From B1-G15 sp964346135 (GTDB taxonomy: Archaea; Thermoproteota; Bathyarchaeia; Bathyarchaeales; Bathyarchaeaceae), in assembly GCA_964346135.1 (NCBI GenBank), contig CAYFTS010000242.1:1-10347 (forward strand): DNA of 10,347 nt. Reading direction: 5' to 3'. Positions 5,275 through 10,347 of the stretch are shown one piece after another. Made by a program: the position numbers and the translations under genes. A model generated the notes under the pieces. The model did no database searches. It had not been told where the DNA came from and was given only the letters and a program-made list of their open reading frames with translations. Every line of letters starts with the position of its first letter. Within the stretch, counting starts at the first letter, position 1.

Positions 5275-6369
5275 TTGAAAGCAGTTATTTTGGCTGGAGG
5301 ATTCGGAACGAGGTTGCGACCGCTCAGTTGTACGAGACCGAAGCTTCTTTTTCCAGTTGGCAACAAGCCTTTGTTGGACTGGAAACTGGAAAGATTGGCT
5401 AAGAACGGCGTAAAAGAAGTTATATTGGCTGTAAATTACATGGCTGAAGCCTTCAGCCAACGCTACGGAGATTCGGCGTACGGAATGAAACTTTTCTATT
5501 CTAAAGAAGAAAAGCCACTGGGAACTGGAGGACCCATTAAAAACGCAGAGGAATTAATTGGACGAGAGAAGTCTTTTCTCGTCTTGAACGGTGACATTCT
5601 CACCAACATTGATTACTCGAAGCTCGTGAAAGAGCACAGAGAAAAGGACACAACAGCAACGATAGCCCTCTATCAAGTTGAGGATCCTAGTCGTTACGGA
5701 GTAGCTGAGTTAACTAGAAAAAATCGTGTTGTGCGGTTCATGGAAAAACCATCTCGTGAAACAGCGCCCAGCAACCTGATAAACGCTGGAGTTTACGTGT
5801 TAGAGCCTGAAATATTTGATTATATCCCTAGCGGTCAACCTGTTTCAATTGAACGCAAGGTGTTTCCAAAACTGGCGAGTGAAGGAAAACTTTACGGCTA
5901 TCCTTTTGAGGGATTGTGGACCGATATTGGAAAGTCGGAAGATTATTTGAAAGCAAACAAGCTCCTGCTTGACGTAGAAATCAAAAAGAGCCAACTGGGA
6001 AAGGATGTCCGCTTGGAGAGTGATGTGAAAATAAAAGACCCGACAGTGGTTGGAGAAAATGTGATCATTGGAGAAAAATCAGAGATAGGTCCCCATGTAG
6101 CTGTTGGAGAACGTGTTACTTTAGGAAAAGAAGTCCATGCGCAGAATTCAGTAATTTTCAGCGGAACAGTAATTTCAGATTTCACGACTGTGAAGGACTC
6201 AGTTATCGGTGAAGACGTGACCATCGGTAGAAAGGTGAAAATTGGGGAGGGCTGTATGATTGGCGACCACGCTGTTATTAGAGATAACGTTATTCTCACT
6301 CGAGACGTAGCTGTTTGTCCTTCAAGAGAAGTTACTGAAAGCGTGTTCACATCTAAATGCTTGATGTAA
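5275..6369 (+). CDS. NDP-sugar pyrophosphorylase (mannose-1-phosphate guanylyltransferase type)
   Basis: It joins a sugar-1-phosphate to a nucleotide, giving an activated sugar and pyrophosphate. The 364 residues hold a nucleotidyltransferase domain (about 1-235) with the signature LAGGFGTRLRPL (6-17), PLGTGGPIKNA (81-91), the metal-site NGD (105-107), EKP (157-159), INAGVYVLEPEIFDYIP (169-185) and LWTDIGKSEDYL (214-225). A left-handed beta-helix of hexapeptide repeats follows (about 240-345). This layout and the SNLINAG and DYIP motifs fit GDP-mannose pyrophosphorylases best, but a GlmU-like UDP-GlcNAc or a glucose/dTDP enzyme cannot be excluded; no separate acetyltransferase active site is evident. 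The start is TTG: an in-frame TAA directly precedes it and the family motif begins at once, so no other start is possible. A weak GGAG lies ten bases upstream. It is the first of three plus-strand glycan genes. Confidence 0.9.
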   Translation: MKAVILAGGFGTRLRPLSCTRPKLLFPVGNKPLLDWKLERLAKNGVKEVILAVNYMAEAFSQRYGDSAYGMKLFYSKEEKPLGTGGPIKNAEELIGREKSFLVLNGDILTNIDYSKLVKEHREKDTTATIALYQVEDPSRYGVAELTRKNRVVRFMEKPSRETAPSNLINAGVYVLEPEIFDYIPSGQPVSIERKVFPKLASEGKLYGYPFEGLWTDIGKSEDYLKANKLLLDVEIKKSQLGKDVRLESDVKIKDPTVVGENVIIGEKSEIGPHVAVGERVTLGKEVHAQNSVIFSGTVISDFTTVKDSVIGEDVTIGRKVKIGEGCMIGDHAVIRDNVILTRDVAVCPSREVTESVFTSKCLM

Positions 6370-6382
6370 ATCGATTTTCAGC

Positions 6383-6389
6383 TTTTTTT
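6383..6389 (+). terminator. T-run terminator after the pyrophosphorylase
   Basis: A run of seven T begins 13 bases after the stop codon. Short T tracts without a hairpin end transcription in archaea. It suggests the next gene has its own promoter. Confidence 0.4.
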
Positions 6390-6420
6390 AAAACCTATCT
6401 TCGGTTCATCACATAAACTA

Positions 6421-6436
6421 TTATACGAATTATACG
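6421..6436 (+). promoter_or_regulatory. Putative promoter with tandem TTATACG repeat
   Basis: TTATACG occurs twice in a row (6421-6427 and 6430-6436). Either copy can act as a TATA-like element, giving a leader of about 25 to 35 bases for the ATG at 6481. The nine-base spacing of the two copies could also be a regulator site. No strong Shine-Dalgarno sequence is visible before the gene. Confidence 0.3.
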
Positions 6437-6480
6437 CAAAAATACTGTTACCAACAAATCCAGAGAACGGGTTGAGATAA

Positions 6481-7857
6481 ATGTCCACAGCAATGACGCT
6501 TAGAAAGAACAACATAAACATTCCTAAAAAACGCGGAAAATACACTGTCTGCGTTGTAGGATGTGGACGAAGAGGACTGCCCCACGCCTGCCTCTTCGCC
6601 GAAGCGGGATTCAAAGTTATTGGCGTCGACGTGGATCAGCAGGTCATCAATTTGATGAAAATGGGTAGAGCTCTCTTCGCTGAACCGAAACTCAAAGCCA
6701 TCCTAAAGAAACATGTAAAGAACGGCAGCCTCACTGCCACAAACGATGCTAGAAAAGCCGCATCAAAAAGTGACGTTATTCTATTGGCTGTTCCAACACC
6801 CATTGACCAAAAGAAAAAACCCGATTATTCACATGTTGAAAAAGCGTGCAAAGACGTGGGCATGGGTTTACGTTCTGGGTCCCTCGTAATTTTTGCAAGC
6901 ACAACAGGTCCTAGAGTAACTGAAACCTTGGTGAGAGAGACGCTAGAAACAGCATCCGGCTTAAAGGCTGGAGTTGACTTCGGTTTGACTTACAGTCCAG
7001 TTCGCGTCATTTCAGGAAAAATGTTAAAGGACATCACTTCTTCTTCGAGGGTGGTGGGCGCTGTCAATGAACAAAGCTTGAAGGCTGCTTGCTTAGTTCT
7101 GAGCACAATTGTAAAAGGGAAACTAATTGAAGTGAGAGATATAAAAACGGCGGAGTCAGTTAAGCTTTTCGAAAACGTTTATAGAGATGTCAACATCGGC
7201 TTGGCAAATGAGCTCGCTTGCTTTTGTGAAAAAGCCGGCTTAGACATCATTGAGATTCAAGCTGCAGCCAACACTCAACCATATTGCCATCTATTGATTC
7301 CAAGGATTGTTGGCGGACACATTCCTACTAACCCTTATCTTCTTGTTGAAGAGGCGGAAAACTTGAATACAAAACTTAAGATGTTGACAGTTGCAAGAAA
7401 GATAAACGATGAAATGTTAAACCACACAGTTCACTTAGTGAAAGACGCTTTAAGATTGTGTGGAAAAGCCATGAGAAGAGCCAAGGTTTCAATCCTCGGC
7501 GTTTCCTACCGTCCAAACGTAAAGGAACCTCGCGGCTCCTCAACATGGAAGCTTGTAGAAATGCTGAAAAAGAAAGGCGCAACCGTCCGAGTGTACGATT
7601 CCATTTTTTCCTATAAAGAACTAACAAAGTTAGGATATCCTGTTAAAAGAACGTTAGCTGAAACTGTTAAGAGCGCAGACTGTCTGACCATTGCCGTTGG
7701 ACACGATCGATTCAAACGTTTAAACTTAAAGAAAATCAAGTTTTTGGTTAGAAGCCCCGCTGCAATAGTTGACATGGGACACGTTATTGACCCGGATAAG
7801 GCTGAGGAAGAGGGGTTCATTTATCGTGGCGTAGGGAGGGGATTAGCCACCGAGTGA
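6481..7857 (+). CDS. Nucleotide-sugar dehydrogenase homologue lacking the catalytic cysteine
   Basis: It belongs to the UDP-glucose/UDP-ManNAc 6-dehydrogenase family by its whole layout: an NAD-binding motif GCGRRG (27-32), PTPID (105-109), ENVYRDVNIGLANELA (231-246), AANTQP (262-267), ARKINDEM (305-312) and a C-terminal domain starting ILGVSYRPNV (338-347). The length of 458 is normal. The catalytic set is broken, however. The family's GGHCIPxDPY, which carries the nucleophilic Cys and an Asp, reads GGHIPTNPY (278-286), with the Cys missing and Asp changed to Asn284. The Glu of SPERV is Val174. Lys228 and Asn232 of the active site remain. A full two-step oxidation to a uronic acid is therefore unlikely. 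It might do a single NAD-linked step, bind a sugar nucleotide, or act with a partner. The glycan neighbours on both sides fit a role in surface sugar synthesis. Confidence 0.85.
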   Translation: MSTAMTLRKNNINIPKKRGKYTVCVVGCGRRGLPHACLFAEAGFKVIGVDVDQQVINLMKMGRALFAEPKLKAILKKHVKNGSLTATNDARKAASKSDVILLAVPTPIDQKKKPDYSHVEKACKDVGMGLRSGSLVIFASTTGPRVTETLVRETLETASGLKAGVDFGLTYSPVRVISGKMLKDITSSSRVVGAVNEQSLKAACLVLSTIVKGKLIEVRDIKTAESVKLFENVYRDVNIGLANELACFCEKAGLDIIEIQAAANTQPYCHLLIPRIVGGHIPTNPYLLVEEAENLNTKLKMLTVARKINDEMLNHTVHLVKDALRLCGKAMRRAKVSILGVSYRPNVKEPRGSSTWKLVEMLKKKGATVRVYDSIFSYKELTKLGYPVKRTLAETVKSADCLTIAVGHDRFKRLNLKKIKFLVRSPAAIVDMGHVIDPDKAEEEGFIYRGVGRGLATE

Positions 7858-7967
7858 AAGCGGTGACTGCATTGTTGATTTTCTGAAAACATTTATGAGC
7901 TCGCGGATTCGATTTAGATAGCGATATTGTACGACTAAAAGTGTCTGTTAATTAGTTTGGTGAAAAA

Positions 7968-9008
7968 ATGGAAACTCTTTGGATTTTTATGCTTTCTATG
8001 TTATTATCATTTCTTACAACGTATCTTTTGACGCCTAGAATTATTGATTTTTTTACTGCCGCTAAAATTGTTGCGGTCGACCTACACAAGAAGGAAAAGC
8101 CAAAACTACCAACAAGTGGAGGAATCAGCGTTACTTCTGGAATTTTGGTAGGAATCCTATTCTATGTCGGAGTGAAGACGTTTTCTTCTTCATCCTCATC
8201 AAACCTCCAAGATAGTTTCATCCCCTTGTTGGGACTGTTGGCGGTCATAGCGAGCATACTCATCGTGACACTGAGCGGTTTGTTAGACGATCTGAACGTC
8301 AGGACGAGGGCTGTGAAAACAAAAGACGGGATAAATGTGAAAATCGGCATTCCGCAATGGGTCAAACCTTTGTTGACTTTGCCAGGAGCAATTCCATTAA
8401 TGGTCATAAAAGCAGGAGAAACGACGATGACTTTACCCTTCATTGGAATAGTTGACTTTAGAGAACTATATCCTTTATTGATAATTCCTATTGGTTTCGT
8501 GGGCGCCTCAAATGTCGTTAATACGCTCGGAGGCTTCAATGGACTAGAGGCCGGAATGGGAGTAGTGTACACATTAAGCCTCGGATTGTACGCTTTAATA
8601 AATCATCGAACCAATGCAGCTACACTGCTTCTCACAGCCTGCCTAGCCTTGTTGGCCTTTCTAAGGTACAATTGGTATCCAGCGAAAATCCTCTCAGGGG
8701 ACAGCTTGACTTATCTGCTTGGCGCTCTAGTTGCGGCAAGCGTTATCATTGGAAACATGCAAAGAGCAGGTCTGATAATGATGATTCCCTTTATAATTGA
8801 GTTTGTCTTAAAGGCTAGAAGCAGATTTAAGGCTTCCTGCATAGGAAAACTGAGAGAAGACGGAAAACTTGATCCCCCATACGGGAAGAAAATATACAGC
8901 TGGACACACGTATTAATGAATCTGGGTAAATTAAGTGAAAGAGACGTCACAATCGCTCTGATTTCTATTCAAGTTATCTTTGCAGCACTTCCCTTCCTAG
9001 GAATATGA
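7968..9008 (+). CDS. Polyprenyl-phosphate HexNAc-1-phosphate transferase (ALG7/AglH/MraY superfamily)
   Basis: This is a multi-pass membrane enzyme that moves a sugar-1-phosphate, probably GlcNAc-1-phosphate from its UDP form, onto dolichyl phosphate, the first step of lipid-linked glycan assembly. Its 346 residues carry the family marks in order: a first transmembrane helix (3-22), DLHKKEKPKLPTSGGI (38-53), the Mg-binding loop SGLLDDLNVRTR (103-114), SNVVNTLGGFNGLEAGMG (181-198), GDSLTYLLGA (244-253) and a late cytoplasmic loop with KKIYSWTHVLMNLGKLSE (307-324), close to the ALG7/GPT group. About ten membrane spans are expected. The ATG at 7968 is supported by GGTGA (7959-7963) four bases upstream. 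It closes the plus-strand glycan block. Substrate identity is inferred from the family. Confidence 0.9.
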   Translation: METLWIFMLSMLLSFLTTYLLTPRIIDFFTAAKIVAVDLHKKEKPKLPTSGGISVTSGILVGILFYVGVKTFSSSSSSNLQDSFIPLLGLLAVIASILIVTLSGLLDDLNVRTRAVKTKDGINVKIGIPQWVKPLLTLPGAIPLMVIKAGETTMTLPFIGIVDFRELYPLLIIPIGFVGASNVVNTLGGFNGLEAGMGVVYTLSLGLYALINHRTNAATLLLTACLALLAFLRYNWYPAKILSGDSLTYLLGALVAASVIIGNMQRAGLIMMIPFIIEFVLKARSRFKASCIGKLREDGKLDPPYGKKIYSWTHVLMNLGKLSERDVTIALISIQVIFAALPFLGI

Positions 9009-9110
9009 CCCTTCAATAGAGACAGATTCATCAACAATGTCGCCAGCTTTTCTGCGCCTTTTGGCAACTCGGACATTTCTTTCTTCCGTTTCAATTTTAA
9101 CAAATAGAGG
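8997..9110 (-). other. Protein-like open frame without a start codon
   Basis: The minus frame reads PLFVKIETEERNVRVAKRRR then KAGDIVDESVSIEGSYS before a TAG at 8999-8997, overlapping the end of the plus-strand transferase. The composition looks coding, but no ATG, GTG or TTG lies in frame. The frame lies one base off that of the Trm112-like gene just upstream, whose stop is followed by a run of seven A. It may be a remnant or a frameshifted C-terminal extension of that gene, or chance. The rest of the spacer 9009-9126 shows nothing else. Confidence 0.25.
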
Positions 9111-9126
9111 TTTGTTTGGTCTTTTT

Positions 9127-9396
9127 TTATTTCTCGATTTCGGTTTTGATGTTGAATGGTTTGCCTTCAGTTAATATTTTTTTGGGAATTTTGTTCTTCC
9201 ATTTCCGTAGGAAAGGCAGCTCGTTTTTTTCTTCTCTCAACTCGTCGGGTAGCATTTCAGGAATCTCGTCGCGAATGGGATACCAACGTGAACATTTGGG
9301 ACATATGATCACGCCCGCCACTATTTCTTCTTTTTCCTCAAATACATGTAGCTCAAGAGGATAATACTTGTCAATGGGACACGCGAGAATTTCCAT
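9127..9396 (-). CDS. Trm112/UPF0434-like zinc protein
   Basis: The family provides small zinc-binding partners that stabilise and activate RNA and protein methyltransferases. Visible marks: ACPIDKYYPLEL (5-16) with Cys6, and CPKC (32-35) followed by RWYPIRDEIPEMLPDEL (37-53), the hallmark YPIxDxIPxML motif. Only three cysteines are present; Asp9 stands where many members have the second Cys. The tail after residue 60 is basic and family-atypical. The ATG at 9396 lacks a close Shine-Dalgarno site: GGAGG at 9424-9420 is 23 bases away. The frame stays open upstream through ATC ATC AAG AAG AAA CTT to a TGA, so a non-ATG start at 9414 or 9411 is possible. That would add five or six residues ending KKKL, like related proteins. 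A TATA box at 9460-9451 precedes it. Confidence 0.8.
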   Translation of the reverse strand: MEILACPIDKYYPLELHVFEEKEEIVAGVIICPKCSRWYPIRDEIPEMLPDELREEKNELPFLRKWKNKIPKKILTEGKPFNIKTEIEK

Positions 9397-9419
9397 AAGT
9401 TTCTTCTTGATGATTCATT

Positions 9420-9424
9420 CCTCC
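9420..9424 (-). promoter_or_regulatory. Shine-Dalgarno site that questions the Trm112-like start
   Basis: GGAGG on the minus strand is a strong site but sits 23 bases from ATG 9396 and only one base from an out-of-frame ATG (9418) that opens a 15-codon frame. Its best-spaced in-frame codons are ATC at 9414 (five bases) and 9411 (eight bases). Confidence 0.45.
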
Positions 9425-9450
9425 ATTAACTGTACTGTTAAACTAGAAAG

Positions 9451-9460
9451 GTTATAAAAG
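9451..9460 (-). promoter_or_regulatory. TATA box of the Trm112-like gene
   Basis: On the minus strand GCAAAT precedes CTTTTATAAC, a good BRE plus TATA pair. Transcription would start near 9430, leaving the GGAGG in a short leader. The same AT core read on the plus strand (TTATAAAAG) lies about 25 bases before an ATG at 9480, which opens an 18-codon frame. Confidence 0.5.
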
Positions 9461-9501
9461 ATTTGCCAGAGCTCCCTAAATGGTGAAAAGATTGAAGTTG
9501 A

Positions 9502-9517
9502 AAGAACCCAGGTTCTT
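9502..9517 (-). repeat. Perfect 7-bp inverted repeat after the DUF6485-like gene
   Basis: AAGAACC and GGTTCTT are separated by two bases, 11 bases after the stop of the gene ending at 9528. On the minus strand the hairpin is followed by a pyrimidine-rich stretch with TCTTTTC, so it may be a weak terminator; as DNA it could be a regulator site. Confidence 0.35.
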
Positions 9518-9527
9518 CGCTCATACT

Positions 9528-9737
9528 TCAGCTTGAATAGATTGATGCAAATTTTTGGATTGACCTATCGTAAGTTTCTTCAATTTCAGGTGGAAATAAA
9601 CATCCGAGAAGCTCATTTCTTTCCCTATGATAGCGTATGCACTCACAGCACTTACCCTTTCGCTCACAATATGGATAGGTGCATCTGCAATCCTTCAGGT
9701 TAAATTCCAAATTGGAACATTGCTTTCTTTCATCCAT
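9528..9737 (-). CDS. DUF6485-like cysteine-rich small protein
   Basis: It has 69 residues with eight cysteines (7, 17, 19, 24, 30, 31, 33, 46) in CRCTYPYCERKGKCCECIRYH (from 17), then ELLGCLFP (42-49) and ETYDRSI (54-60). This pattern, CxCTYxxCxxKGxCCxCIxYHRxxxELxxCxFP followed by TYDRS, is one I recognise as the DUF6485 family of bacterial and archaeal small proteins of unknown function. The cysteines probably bind zinc or a metal cluster. GGAG at 9750-9747 lies nine bases before the ATG and supports the start. It follows the Trm5-like gene by 58 bases on the same strand and may share its transcript. Confidence 0.8.
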   Translation of the reverse strand: MDERKQCSNLEFNLKDCRCTYPYCERKGKCCECIRYHRERNELLGCLFPPEIEETYDRSIQKFASIYSS

Positions 9738-9795
9738 CTAAAAATTCTCCTTTAATCTTAAAACAAACCAAAGCTGGTAATTAACATTCTTATTC

Positions 9796-10347
9796 TTAGT
9801 TTGGAAACACCTCTATATCAATGACCACTTGATACCAATTGGGTCCAGTGGTTCGCACAACTCGACCAAAGGGTATTTCAAAGTTAACATTCAAATTTTG
9901 TAGTTTCTCAAACACTTTTCTCTTAGTTTTTTCGACAGGATTTTCATTTTTTCTGGCATGTTCAAAGTCGTAATAGCTGATCCAGCCTCCAGTCGGCTTG
10001 AGCGCTACCATGGCAGAGTCAAGATACTCGTATGCCTTCTCAGGCAGAGGCATAAGAACTCGATCCGCTATGTTTTGCAACTTTTCTTCCACAATCCTTT
10101 TTGCGTCTCCCTTCAGAGGAAGAATCCGCTCCCTGACCTTGTTTATTTCTGTGTTTTCCTGCATACATTGAACCGCAACTGGATTGATGTCAATGGAAAA
10201 AATTTTCTTAGCTTCAGAATGCTTGGCAATAATAATGGAGTAACAGCCTACGCCAGCGAACATGTTTACAATCACTTCGTTTGATTTGACCAGTTTTGCA
10301 ATGCGCATTCGCTCGTGAGACAGTCTCGGTGAAAAATAGCATTTTTC
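9796..10347 (-). CDS. Trm5-type tRNA (guanine37-N1)-methyltransferase, C-terminal part (partial)
   Basis: The family methylates N1 of guanine 37 next to the anticodon using S-adenosylmethionine, which helps keep the reading frame. The frame runs through the window edge, so the N-terminal part lies outside; an internal ATG at 10308 is not the start. The 183 visible residues begin just before CYFSPRLSHER, the Trm5 YFxPRLxxER motif, then the SAM site NMFAGVGCYS (28-37), SIDINPVAVQCMQEN (51-65), DRVLMPLPEKAYEYL (95-109) in the position of the catalytic N/xLP motif, and GPNWYQVVIDI (168-178) near the end. The LP-containing motif argues for Trm5 rather than the wyosine enzyme Taw2, but a Trm5 subclass cannot be fixed from this part. 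Confidence 0.88.
   Translation of the reverse strand, partial: EKCYFSPRLSHERMRIAKLVKSNEVIVNMFAGVGCYSIIIAKHSEAKKIFSIDINPVAVQCMQENTEINKVRERILPLKGDAKRIVEEKLQNIADRVLMPLPEKAYEYLDSAMVALKPTGGWISYYDFEHARKNENPVEKTKRKVFEKLQNLNVNFEIPFGRVVRTTGPNWYQVVIDIEVFPN

Noticed and set aside
5020..5460. Minus-strand 146-codon frame with a hydrophobic stretch
   Set aside because: Nearly half overlaps the well-supported pyrophosphorylase and the rest is AT-rich with Phe/Leu bias; no Shine-Dalgarno site before either possible ATG.
9116..9364. Plus-strand 82-codon Ser/Phe-rich frame
   Set aside because: It is the mirror of the Trm112-like gene, whose Cys and YPIRDEIPEML motifs are clear.

Overview
The window looks archaeal. 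TATA-like boxes lie about 25 bases before several start codons, which suggests leaderless mRNAs, while genes inside operons carry Shine-Dalgarno sites. The protein set also fits: a Trm5-type tRNA methyltransferase, an ALG7/AglH-type GlcNAc-1-phosphate transferase, an SLC41/MgtE-like carrier with two repeats, a Trm112-like zinc protein and a DUF6485-like Cys-rich protein. Base composition is moderate with AT-rich spacers. A mesophilic or moderately thermophilic member of the Thermoproteota/Bathyarchaeia side is my best guess, but the sequence does not prove it.

Layout. Bases 1-11 are probably the 5' end of a tRNA-Leu gene on the minus strand. After an AT-rich spacer comes guaA (plus, fused single-chain GMP synthase), which converges with an MgtE/SLC41-like cation transporter (minus). 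A 294-base divergent spacer containing a GC-rich hairpin leads to a 260-residue plus-strand protein with two Cas2/ChrB-N-like halves and a helical tail. Bases 4395-4951 hold four very small minus-strand genes (26, 18, 42 and 52 codons). Three of them have excellent Shine-Dalgarno sites, and one encodes a zinc-ribbon-like protein.

Bases 5275-9008 (plus) are a surface-glycan block: an NDP-sugar pyrophosphorylase with a left-handed beta-helix tail, a nucleotide-sugar dehydrogenase homologue that has lost its catalytic Cys, and a polyprenyl-phosphate sugar-1-phosphate transferase. Together they look like the start of lipid-linked glycan assembly for N-glycosylation or S-layer decoration. Each has its own upstream spacer of 110-320 bases, so they may be transcribed separately.

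Bases 9127-10347 (minus) hold a Trm112-like protein, a DUF6485-like Cys-rich protein and the C-terminal part of a Trm5-type methyltransferase that runs off the window end.

The points most worth following up are the duplicated Cas2/ChrB-like protein, the dehydrogenase lacking its active-site Cys, Asp and Glu, and the cluster of tiny Shine-Dalgarno-led genes.
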